DNA from: Natronoglomus mannanivorans
GTDB lineage: Archaea; Halobacteriota; Halobacteria; Halobacteriales; Natrialbaceae
Length of the DNA: 64,000 nt
NCBI GenBank assembly: GCA_025517485.1
Contig: JAOPKB010000010.1
Location: 1-64,000 of the forward strand
Direction: 5' to 3'
The position numbers were made by a program, and so were the translations under genes. The notes under the pieces are model-generated. The model saw only the letters and a list, made by a program, of their open reading frames with translations, was not told the DNA's origin and did no database searches. Below are positions 8,691-16,716 of this stretch, piece after piece. Each line of letters begins with the position of its first letter. Position 1 is the first letter of the stretch.

Positions 8691-10652
8691 ATGCACCGCC
8701 GTCGGTTTGTGGCGACGCTCTCGGCCGGTTCGATAGTCGGAGTCGCCGGCTGTTCCGGCCGTGGATTCAGCTCCGGGTCCGGGTCCGGGTCCGGATCGGG
8801 GTCCGGATTCGACGGTACGAGTGCGGACGGACCGCCACGACTCCACGTCGACGGACGGTGGCTGACCGATCCGGACGGAGACGTGGTCGTCCTCCGCGGG
8901 GTGAGCGCAGTCGATCCCGTGTGGGGTGTCGAACACGCCGAGGAGCGAGGAAAGGGCTACTGGGAGACGCTCCGACTCGCGACCGACGCGGCCGAAGGAT
9001 GGAACGCGCGGGTGCTCCGAATCCCGATCGAACCGCAGTCGATTCGGACGGTGGGACTCGACGTCGTCTTAGCGGAGTACCTAGATCGAGCGGTCGAGCT
9101 CGCGGCCGAGCGGGGCGTCTACGCGCTCGTCGATTATCACGCGATCGAGCGCTACGACACGCCGTCGATCGACCGCCGACTGCGGACGTTCTGGGACCGG
9201 GTCGCACCTCGGTACGCCGACGAATCCCACGTGCTCTACGAACTGTACAGTGCACCGAGCGAGCCAGCAACCGGCGGTATCGAGGCCTGGAAGACCTGGC
9301 GTGAACACGCGAGTCCGTGGGTATCGCTGGTACGCGAGCACGCGCCAGACACCCCGATCGTCGTCGGCTCCCCGGCGTGGTCGTCGATGACGGCCTACGC
9401 CGCCGACGAGCCGTTCGACCACGAGAACGTCCTGTACTCGGCCCACGTCTATCCGTCGTGGGACCCCCGGTCGTGGGAGCCAGCGTTCGGCACGCCAGCC
9501 TTCGACGTCCCGGTGTTCGTGACCGAGTGGGGCTACGCCAACGGCGACACTGGACGGCGGGCGGATCACGTCGTCGGTACCACCGAGGAGTGGGGCGAGC
9601 CGTTCCGTGAGTGGGTCGACGCCCACGAGAACGTCCACTGGTGTGCAACGGCGTTCGACACCAGCCAGCAACCAGCCATGTTCGACGCCGACTGGACGCC
9701 GCTGGGCGGCGACGATCACATGGGGACGCTCGTCAGAGACTGGCTCGCCGAACGGCGGGACGACCACCAACCCGGCGGGTCGACACCGATTCCGTCCAAC
9801 GGGGAAGAGCCGCCATCGCCCCCGAAATCAATCACTGCCGTGCAAATCAGCGAGACAGGAGCGACGGTCTGGTGGTCGGCCGCAAAAGATGCTGACGGCG
9901 ACGATGTCCTCCAGTACCGTCTGACCGTCGGTGACCGCGACCCGGAGACCCTTCGGGGAGGAGAGCGGTCGACGGAGCTCCGGAACCTCGAGTCCGGCCG
10001 GTACTACGACGTCCGCGTAACGGCCGTCGACAGGCACGGCCTCGAGTCGGAACCAGCGACGACCGGCTTTCGGACGCTCGAACGCGGAGATCCCGAGGCG
10101 ACGATTCCGCGGGCGGAAACGCCCCCGACGACCGACGGCGACGAGTGGAATCGCGACGATCCACGCTCGCTCGACTTAGTCCTCTGGAGCGATCGGCCGC
10201 TAAAGAACACGGCCGAGTGGCGGGCACTCTGGGACGACGACGCGCTGTACGTGCTCGTCGATATCACCAATATCGAAGCCTGGCAGGACACGTACGTGGA
10301 TGTCTATCTCGATCTCAACAATAGTCGCGGGAAGACCTACAACGCGGAAAACGACCTCGGCATGGTCGTTCCGCGAGGCGGTGAGATAATCTGGGAAGCC
10401 GCAAACTCGGCGCCGATAACCGAAGGGAGTAGGGTCGACACGTCCGAGACTGATAACGGATGGCGTGCCGAGTTTACGATTCCGTGGGCGGAGTACGATG
10501 TCCAGCCGATCATCGGTCATCGTCTCGGGGCGGACGTCCACGTCGTGATCGAAGACGACGGGGAACGAGTCGCGAAGATCGGCTGGTTCGACGAGAGCGA
10601 CGACGCCTGGAAGATACCACAGCGGTTCGCGATGGTCGAACTCGGCGAGTAA
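8691..10652 (+). CDS. secreted GH5-like lipoprotein with FN3 and CBM9-like domains
   Basis: A 653-residue protein. It starts with a Tat-type signal ('RRRF') and lipobox with Cys21 ('VAGCSG'), then a Gly-Ser repeat linker (about 25-40), a GH5-type TIM barrel (about 48-365), a fibronectin type III domain (about 380-470) and a C-terminal CBM9-like sugar-binding domain (about 485-650). The barrel keeps 'RIPI', 'YSAHVYP' and the nucleophile Glu279 in 'VTEWGYAN'. However, the family motif N-E-P that carries the acid/base reads S-A-P ('YELYSAPSEP', Ala188). As written it may bind cellulose-like or other beta-glucan without cleaving it, or use another residue. It sits at the cell surface and follows the histidine kinase. 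Confidence 0.87.
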   Translation: MHRRRFVATLSAGSIVGVAGCSGRGFSSGSGSGSGSGSGFDGTSADGPPRLHVDGRWLTDPDGDVVVLRGVSAVDPVWGVEHAEERGKGYWETLRLATDAAEGWNARVLRIPIEPQSIRTVGLDVVLAEYLDRAVELAAERGVYALVDYHAIERYDTPSIDRRLRTFWDRVAPRYADESHVLYELYSAPSEPATGGIEAWKTWREHASPWVSLVREHAPDTPIVVGSPAWSSMTAYAADEPFDHENVLYSAHVYPSWDPRSWEPAFGTPAFDVPVFVTEWGYANGDTGRRADHVVGTTEEWGEPFREWVDAHENVHWCATAFDTSQQPAMFDADWTPLGGDDHMGTLVRDWLAERRDDHQPGGSTPIPSNGEEPPSPPKSITAVQISETGATVWWSAAKDADGDDVLQYRLTVGDRDPETLRGGERSTELRNLESGRYYDVRVTAVDRHGLESEPATTGFRTLERGDPEATIPRAETPPTTDGDEWNRDDPRSLDLVLWSDRPLKNTAEWRALWDDDALYVLVDITNIEAWQDTYVDVYLDLNNSRGKTYNAENDLGMVVPRGGEIIWEAANSAPITEGSRVDTSETDNGWRAEFTIPWAEYDVQPIIGHRLGADVHVVIEDDGERVAKIGWFDESDDAWKIPQRFAMVELGE

Positions 10653-10936
10653 TCGGCGTCTCCGTTTTCGATTCGCTCTCGTAGCGCCACGACGGACCGA
10701 GTCAGTCGGGGACCACACCGTCCGAGCACCGCGAGCGTACACCTTTACAGGGGTGGAGTACGTCGATACCGCCAGATGAACGACGGCTGTCTCGTCACCG
10801 GCCACGGTCGTTCGTGTCCGCTTCCGTCCCCACCGATCCGTCACGCGAATGGAGGAGGGGGGACGAGCGACTGCGAAACGGTCGACAGTCCGCGAGTCGG
10901 TGAGACACAGTCCACCGTAATCGAGGTGGGACGGTC

Positions 10937-12067
10937 GTGACGACCGTCGAAGACACCATCGAGACCTACCTCGAGCGCAAGGCCGTCGGCGACCCCGACG
11001 GACCGGGCGCTGGCACCTACGCCTCGAACGCCGAATCCATCCTCCGGCGGTGGGGCGAGTGGCTCGCCCGCGAACACGACGTGGACTCGATCTTCGATCT
11101 CGAGACCGAGCACATGCGATCGTACGCCGCCGAACTCGACGAACGAACCGAGGCGGGGACGTACACGGCGTCGACGGCCGGCACCTACTACGCGGTCGTT
11201 CGGGCGTTTCTCTCCTGGTGTGTCCACGGCGGCATTCTCGAGACCAATCCGGCCGCGGTCGACGCAGCGACCGAGGCCTTGCCGACCGACGACGAGAACG
11301 GTCGCTCTCGTGGGCAGTTCTGGACGAGCGACCAGCGACGGGCCCTCGAGTCCGCCGTCCGAGAGCGAGCGCTCGAGGCGACCGACGCCGGCCGGAGCGA
11401 ACGGATCGGCCGACTGCGCGACTACGCGATGGTGGCCGTCCTCGCTCACAGCGGCGCCCGCGGCGCCGAACTCTTCCGGGTTCCCGAGGACGACCGGCGG
11501 ACCGGCGCGACGTGGGCCGACGTCGACTTCTACACCGGTTCGATTCGCGTGCTCGGAAAGTCCCAGCGACTCGAGGACGCCCCCCTGCCGGCGGCGGCGC
11601 GAACACCCCTGCGTCGGTACCGCGTCGTGCTCGACCCGCCGTCGAACGAGTGGCCGCTGTTTCCGACGCGTCACGCCCCGTCGATCGCACGCCGGGTCCG
11701 GTCGGTGCTGGCGGAACGGGGCCACGACGAGGATGAAATAGACGCCATTCTCGAGGGAACGACCGCGACCGAGGTCGCTCGCGAGCGCTCGATCGCCCCG
11801 CCGGCGATCACCACCGAGGGGGCGCGATCGATCCTCCGCCGGCTCTGTGAGGCGGTGGACGTCGACGTCGACGGCGACTATCTCAAACCCCACGGTGCAC
11901 GGCGCGGTCTCGAGGAAGAACTGTACCGACGGGATCCGACGACCGCACAGACTGCACTCCGGGAGACGTTTTTAGAACAGTCGATCGTGGTCGTCGAAGA
12001 GGGCCACGAGTCAGGAATCGAACTCGAGACGGAAGACGTCGTCGACGAGCAAGCTGCCGACGAGTGA
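10937..12067 (+). CDS. tyrosine-recombinase-like protein lacking the catalytic Tyr
   Basis: 376 residues from a GTG start, clearly homologous over its whole length to the integrase at 488-1615 (shared 'TYYAVVRAFLS'-type segment, 'GKSQ', 'YLKPHGARRGL'). Arg175 in 'HSGARGAEL', the Lys of 'LGKSQR' and the His-x-x-Arg box 'HGARR' are present. The C-terminal segment that should carry His and Tyr reads 'ALRETF' then 'GHESGIEL', where the intact paralogue has 'ALRHQS' and 'HESYSDI'. No Tyr follows 'ELYRRD'. It is either a decaying recombinase or a DNA-binding protein without strand-cleavage ability. It closes the carbohydrate block opened by the first recombinase. Confidence 0.8.
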   Translation: MTTVEDTIETYLERKAVGDPDGPGAGTYASNAESILRRWGEWLAREHDVDSIFDLETEHMRSYAAELDERTEAGTYTASTAGTYYAVVRAFLSWCVHGGILETNPAAVDAATEALPTDDENGRSRGQFWTSDQRRALESAVRERALEATDAGRSERIGRLRDYAMVAVLAHSGARGAELFRVPEDDRRTGATWADVDFYTGSIRVLGKSQRLEDAPLPAAARTPLRRYRVVLDPPSNEWPLFPTRHAPSIARRVRSVLAERGHDEDEIDAILEGTTATEVARERSIAPPAITTEGARSILRRLCEAVDVDVDGDYLKPHGARRGLEEELYRRDPTTAQTALRETFLEQSIVVVEEGHESGIELETEDVVDEQAADE

Positions 12068-12204
12068 GAGAGCGAAATCGACGGGCTCGTCGGTCGAATC
12101 TCGAACCGTAACGACGAGCGTCGATCGTTCGAGTGAGGATACCGACCCGTCTCGAGCGAGTCAGACTGTGGCGTGTCCCCACCACACCGAGAGTCCCGTG
12201 CCCT

Positions 12205-13284
12205 TCACTGGGACACCTGCGCCGGTCGCGGAACGGACCGACGAACGCCGTCGGCCTGTGCCTCGAGTAACTTCGTGACGAACCCGGTGACCTCGATCTT
12301 CTCCTCGAGCAACTGATCACGCCGCTGTCTCCAGACGCGAGTCACGGCCTCGTCGGCGACGAGTTCCTCGACGTGTGCGAGAGCCGTCTCCTCGTCGGCG
12401 GTCGACCGGAGGAGGTCGTACTCGGTCTCGAGTTCGACGAAGTTGCTCATGTCCCGTTCTCTGGCGGCGAACGACTGGATGCGGACGGCGGGCGTACCGA
12501 GAACGGCGGCTTCGGTCGCCATCGTCGCCGAGTCGCCGGCGTAGAGGTCCGCGTGATACAGCAGGTCGTGAATGAGGTGGGCGGGAACCGGAAGTCGGTA
12601 CTGCTCGAGTTCCGGCGGTAGTTCGTCGGTACTGGTGATGTAGACCTGCCCGTGCTCGGCGAGGATCTCGACGAGGCGCTCTTTGCCCTCCTGTGAGAGC
12701 CCGCGTTCACCCACGTCGTGGAGCGCGTCCCACTTCTTGAAGCGCAACAGGAAGTATCGCTCGTCGGGGTCGATCCCGTACTCACGCAAGCGGTCCGGCG
12801 AGGGATCGAAGCGGTCGGGGTGGAGGTACGCGAGTTCGTGATAGCCGTTGTAGCGGAGGTGTTTGTCGCCGTAGTCCTCTTCGAACCGCTTTGGCGTACA
12901 GACGACGTGAGCCAGCGGCGTCGTGATCCGGTGGGAGGTGATCCCTTCGTTGTCGATGAAGACGACGCTTCGAGCCCCCACCAGACGGGCGACGTGTGAG
13001 ACTGCGACGCCGCCGATCGCGGTCATCACGTCCGGATCGATCTCGATCGCCCGACGGAGCAAGCGCAGTTCGTAGGTCGCCTGCACCTTCGCCAGCCCGA
13101 ACAGGGAGTCCTGCGAGCCGGCCAAGACCTCGTGTGGGATGTCGTAGCGCTCGAGCAACGGCACCGCGAGGTCGTTCTCGCGGGCGAAGACGTGAACCTC
13201 GTCGCCGTTGTCCTCGAGTTGGTCGATAACGTGTCGATAGAAGTGGACGTGCGCGGGATGTTGAATCGTAATAATAACGTTCAT
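12205..13284 (-). CDS. DUF354-family GT-B-type glycosyltransferase/epimerase-like protein (copy 1)
   Basis: A 359-residue protein from the ATG at 13284 ('MNVIITIQHPAHVHFYRH'). The DUF354 family has a GT-B fold related to MurG and UDP-GlcNAc 2-epimerase. The N-terminal half holds 'AIGGVAVSHVARLVGARS' and the C-terminal donor-binding half 'GDSATMATEAAVLGTPAV'. Its start overlaps the stop of the upstream GT2 gene (ATGA), so the two are translationally coupled. A second GT2-DUF354 pair lies at 31672-33971. Cytoplasmic, with a role in glycan assembly, is inferred from context; the donor sugar is unknown. Confidence 0.82.
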   Translation of the reverse strand: MNVIITIQHPAHVHFYRHVIDQLEDNGDEVHVFARENDLAVPLLERYDIPHEVLAGSQDSLFGLAKVQATYELRLLRRAIEIDPDVMTAIGGVAVSHVARLVGARSVVFIDNEGITSHRITTPLAHVVCTPKRFEEDYGDKHLRYNGYHELAYLHPDRFDPSPDRLREYGIDPDERYFLLRFKKWDALHDVGERGLSQEGKERLVEILAEHGQVYITSTDELPPELEQYRLPVPAHLIHDLLYHADLYAGDSATMATEAAVLGTPAVRIQSFAARERDMSNFVELETEYDLLRSTADEETALAHVEELVADEAVTRVWRQRRDQLLEEKIEVTGFVTKLLEAQADGVRRSVPRPAQVSQ

Positions 13285-14369
13285 TCGATAGTCACCACCA
13301 TGTCCTCGTTTTCGGCTCGGTCGAAGGTCATCGCGAGCAGCAAGCAGAGTCCGGAGACCATCGCCACGAGAGCGGTGGTCAGCAGTCGTCCCGGTAGCGA
13401 GTCGGCGCTCTCTCTGGCCGTGAGCGCCGCGCCGAGGCCCGCGAGGGCGATTCCGGCACCGACGGTCCCGACGAGATACATGAACGCCAGCGGGTGAAAG
13501 TCCGTCAGGACGTACCGGAGGCCGAGTCGCCGGCAGAACCGCCGAAGCAAGAGCCACGAGAGGTTCGGAACGAACGACCGGTACTCGATGTGACTCTCCT
13601 CGTCGCCGTAGACGGCGGGCATCGAGACGTCCGCGACCCGCAGTTGGCGCGTGTTCAGGGCGACGAGCAGATCGTTCGTAAAGCCGTACTCCTCGTAGAG
13701 GTTCTCGATGTCGATCCGCTCGAGCGCCTCGTTCGAGATCGCGGTGTAACCGTTCTGGGGGTCCATCATCCCCCAGTAGCCACTCGAGATCTTCGTCAGA
13801 AACGAGAGGGTGAAGTTGCCGAACAACCGGAACGAAGACATTTCTTCGACGTACTCCTGGCCACTCAGCCGGTTACCCTTCGCATAATCGGCCGTCCCGT
13901 CGACGATCGGGTCGAGCAGCCGGTCGAGCTGGTCGGGGTCCATCTGTCCGTCACCGGCCATGACTGCGGTGACGTCCATCCCGTCGGCCAGCGCGCGTTC
14001 GTAGCCGTGTTTGATCGTGCCGCCGACGCCCCGGTTTTCCTCGTTCTGGATCGGGACGACGGTCGGACCGGCCTGTGTCGTGGCACCGCCATCGGCGACT
14101 GCGCCGGATTCGGACGGGAGGTCGTGGTCCTGGCTGTCCGTGCCAGTGTCGGTATAGCCGTCGCCATCGCCGTCACCGGCCACGGCGTCGGGAACGCCAC
14201 TCGAGACCGTCGCGTGGCGGACGATCTCCGCCCACGTGTCGTCGGTCGAGCAGTCGTCGATGGCGTACACGCGATCGACGAACGCCGGCATCGTCTCGAT
14301 GACGTCGCCGACGAAGCCTTCCTCGTTGTACGCCGGGACGACGACTGCGACGGTGTGTTCCTCGTACAT
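13281..14369 (-). CDS. GT2 family glycosyltransferase, DPM/ALG5-like, membrane-anchored (copy 1)
   Basis: 362 residues from the ATG at 14369, matching the start of its paralogue at 31672. The GT-A domain shows 'VVVPAYNEE', 'DDCSTDDTW' and the 'GDGQMDP' metal-binding region, followed by 'FRLFGN' and a stretch typical of dolichyl-phosphate sugar transferases. Two C-terminal transmembrane helices (about 290-355) anchor it. Between the 'DDCSTD' strand and 'VVPIQNEENRGVGG' there is a low-complexity acidic insert of about 55 residues, also present in the paralogue with a different sequence. It probably charges a polyprenyl phosphate or a lipid-linked glycan. First gene of a two-gene operon with the DUF354 gene. 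Confidence 0.85.
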   Translation of the reverse strand: MYEEHTVAVVVPAYNEEGFVGDVIETMPAFVDRVYAIDDCSTDDTWAEIVRHATVSSGVPDAVAGDGDGDGYTDTGTDSQDHDLPSESGAVADGGATTQAGPTVVPIQNEENRGVGGTIKHGYERALADGMDVTAVMAGDGQMDPDQLDRLLDPIVDGTADYAKGNRLSGQEYVEEMSSFRLFGNFTLSFLTKISSGYWGMMDPQNGYTAISNEALERIDIENLYEEYGFTNDLLVALNTRQLRVADVSMPAVYGDEESHIEYRSFVPNLSWLLLRRFCRRLGLRYVLTDFHPLAFMYLVGTVGAGIALAGLGAALTARESADSLPGRLLTTALVAMVSGLCLLLAMTFDRAENEDMVVTIE

Positions 14370-14745
14370 CGGGTTCACTCCGGTTCCTCGTCCTCGAGTC
14401 GACCGATACTACTGTGACCGTCCGAACACACGCGTCGTGCCAGCTGTCTCACGTGTCCCTTCATCTAGTCACACCTGACCGCTTCCCGGGTAATTGTAAT
14501 CCTTGGCTTGCCGGCTCGTAACGGCTACCTAGCCATCCGTCGGCAGTCGAATGGGACACCGTCCCGATTGCAGTGGGAGCGAACGAGCGAAACGAAGGGG
14601 TGTCGTGTATCGAGAAAATCCAACTGGCGTCAAGTGGTCCGTGTCAACACGTCACGGTAGCAGGGATCCAGTAACGCGATGCTACACGCGAGAAGGGGGA
14701 CGCAAACGGCGGAGTACGACGACGATGGGGGCCAGAGAGACCGGC
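14370..14745. other. intergenic region between the glycosyltransferase pair and the Mrp operon
   Basis: About 375 bp that must hold the promoter of the GT2-DUF354 operon and the terminator of the Mrp operon. I see no convincing gene and no copy of the YTTA-N8-ATAATA motif found elsewhere in the window. Open frames here have poor coding character. Confidence 0.5.
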
Positions 14746-16716
14746 TCAGACGAGCAGCCACACCACGATCGTCAACAGGACGGTCACGAGCAGGATCGTC
14801 AGTCCGATACTCGCCCGGAGGTGGATCCGCGAGGGGTGGCCACCGTTGGCCGGGTGGCGTTCCTCGACGCGGACGAACCGATCGGGAAGCCGACGGGCGG
14901 CTCGATCGACGGCGATCGTTGGATTGTTACCGACCCAGTAACACCGCCGGACGAAGCCGACCGCGGCGGCGTCGACGGCGCGGTAGGTTTCGGTGACCGC
15001 GAGCATCGAGCCGCGACCGACGTAGAACGTCGCCGGATTGAGGGCGAACGCCGGATCCGGGAGGTCGAGTTTCGACAGCGGCTTGCGGATGATCTTGAAG
15101 CCGACGACGGAGACCGCAAGCAAGATCGCCGCGTCCATCAGGTGGCCAGTGCTGTAGGGATCGAGCGTCTCGGGACCCTCCGGACCGGCGAATCCGGAAC
15201 CGTCGATCAACGGCAGGAGGTCCGTAAAGACCGGCCAGCCGATCGCGGGAAGCCCGAGGACGAGACACGCACCGCCGACGGAGAGCATCGCTACCGTCTG
15301 GCCCGATTTTGCGTCTTTCACCTCGTAGTCGGCCGGCCCGTGCAAGAACGCGTAGTAGCCGAGCTTGATGAACGAGAGGAACGTTCCGATGGCACCGATG
15401 AACAACAGCCAGTACAGCGCCCGATGTTCCGGCCCGCCGAAGTACCCGGAGGCAGCGTCGAGGACCATTCCCTTGCTGACGAAGCCGCTGAAGCCGGGCA
15501 CCGCCGTAATGGAGAGTGCGCCGATGGCGAACGCGATCGCCGTGATCGGCATCTCCCGCCAGAGTCCGCCGAGCTTGTAGAGATCGTTCTCGCCCGTCCG
15601 ATAGATGATGATCCCGACGGCCATGAACAGCAGACTCTTGTACAGGATGTTGTTGAACAGGTGCCCCATCGCCCCGGCGACGCCGATGGTCGTCCCGATT
15701 CCGATCCCGGCGACCATGTACCCCAGCTGGGCCTGAATGTGATAGGAGAGTAAGGCCCGCATGTCGTGTTGAAGCAACGCGAAACAGACGCCGTAGACGG
15801 CCATCAGGCCGCCCATATACGCGAGGTAGGTGTTGCCACCCTCCGGAACCGCTCGGTAGAGGATCAGTGCGCTCGTCTTCGTCGTAAAGGCCGCGAGGAA
15901 CACCGACGCGGCGAAGTGTGGACGCGGATAGGTGTCGGGAATCCACGTGTGGAAGCCGACGAACGCGACGTTGACGCCGATACCGAGGACGGCGAGCAAG
16001 AGCGGGATACCACCCGCTCCGGTCGAGATGCTCGCCGGCTCCCCGTAGAGGAACGTCCCTTCGACTGCGTAGTGGGCCGTCACGGCGAACAACACTAAAC
16101 TGCCGCCGATCCCGTGGGCGATGGCGTACCGATAACCTGCCCGGACGGCGTCGCCGCCGTAATGCCAAACGAGTAACGTACTCGTGATGGCCATCAACTC
16201 CCACATGAACACGAGCGTAAGCCAGTCACCGGCGAAGGCCGCGCCGATCGCACTCGAGACGTACGCTAGCGCGAACGCGGTCATCACTCGCGAGGCGTCA
16301 CTCGAGTAGGCGTAGATCACGGCGAAGGTCCCGAGAAAGCCCAGCCCGAGGGCCACCAGCCGGGAGAAATCGTCGAGGAAGAACGGCTGAACCTCGAACG
16401 CGAGGAACGTCCCCGAGAGGAGAACGCCGTCCGGGGCGAACAGTGCGACCGCGACGACGCTGGCCAGACTCAGTGCCCCGACGGCGAAGCCGACGATCCG
16501 CGGGAGGACGAGAACGAGCAGTGCGGCGGCGAAGACGACCAACGGTGGGTAGAGCATCGTCAGTGCGTCGATTTCAGTTCCCGATGGGGTCGTCAGGGGT
16601 GTCGATGTCAGTGTCAGAGGTGCCATAGCTGTCGTCGTCTCCGCGAGTGTGGTCAGGGTCGAAGTCACGATCGTACTCGTACTCGTACTCGTGCTCGTGC
16701 TCATCGCCATCGTCAT
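14746..16716 (-). CDS. Mrp/Mnh antiporter, D/A-type proton-translocating subunit (third paralogue)
   Basis: A 656-residue polytopic protein of the NuoL/M/N-MrpA/D family with about 14 helices and the family signature 'HTWIPDTYPRPHFAAS'. The start is fixed by an ATGA overlap with the preceding gene and a GGAGGTGG ribosome-binding site. The first 50 residues are almost all Ser/Thr ('STSTSTSTST'), coded partly by a hexanucleotide repeat, and precede the first helix; such a leader is unusual in this family. The last gene of the operon. It probably supplies a proton channel in the MrpA-type position. The C-terminus carries an extra helix after an amphipathic stretch. Confidence 0.85.
   Translation of the reverse strand: MTMAMSTSTSTSTSTIVTSTLTTLAETTTAMAPLTLTSTPLTTPSGTEIDALTMLYPPLVVFAAALLVLVLPRIVGFAVGALSLASVVAVALFAPDGVLLSGTFLAFEVQPFFLDDFSRLVALGLGFLGTFAVIYAYSSDASRVMTAFALAYVSSAIGAAFAGDWLTLVFMWELMAITSTLLVWHYGGDAVRAGYRYAIAHGIGGSLVLFAVTAHYAVEGTFLYGEPASISTGAGGIPLLLAVLGIGVNVAFVGFHTWIPDTYPRPHFAASVFLAAFTTKTSALILYRAVPEGGNTYLAYMGGLMAVYGVCFALLQHDMRALLSYHIQAQLGYMVAGIGIGTTIGVAGAMGHLFNNILYKSLLFMAVGIIIYRTGENDLYKLGGLWREMPITAIAFAIGALSITAVPGFSGFVSKGMVLDAASGYFGGPEHRALYWLLFIGAIGTFLSFIKLGYYAFLHGPADYEVKDAKSGQTVAMLSVGGACLVLGLPAIGWPVFTDLLPLIDGSGFAGPEGPETLDPYSTGHLMDAAILLAVSVVGFKIIRKPLSKLDLPDPAFALNPATFYVGRGSMLAVTETYRAVDAAAVGFVRRCYWVGNNPTIAVDRAARRLPDRFVRVEERHPANGGHPSRIHLRASIGLTILLVTVLLTIVVWLLV
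16672..16701. repeat. hexanucleotide microsatellite in the subunit start region
   Basis: Three CGTACT units followed by two CGTGCT units; read on the minus strand they encode the Ser-Thr repeat at the N-terminus of the downstream antiporter subunit. The 6-bp period keeps frame, so length changes would alter the leader without a frameshift. Confidence 0.75.
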
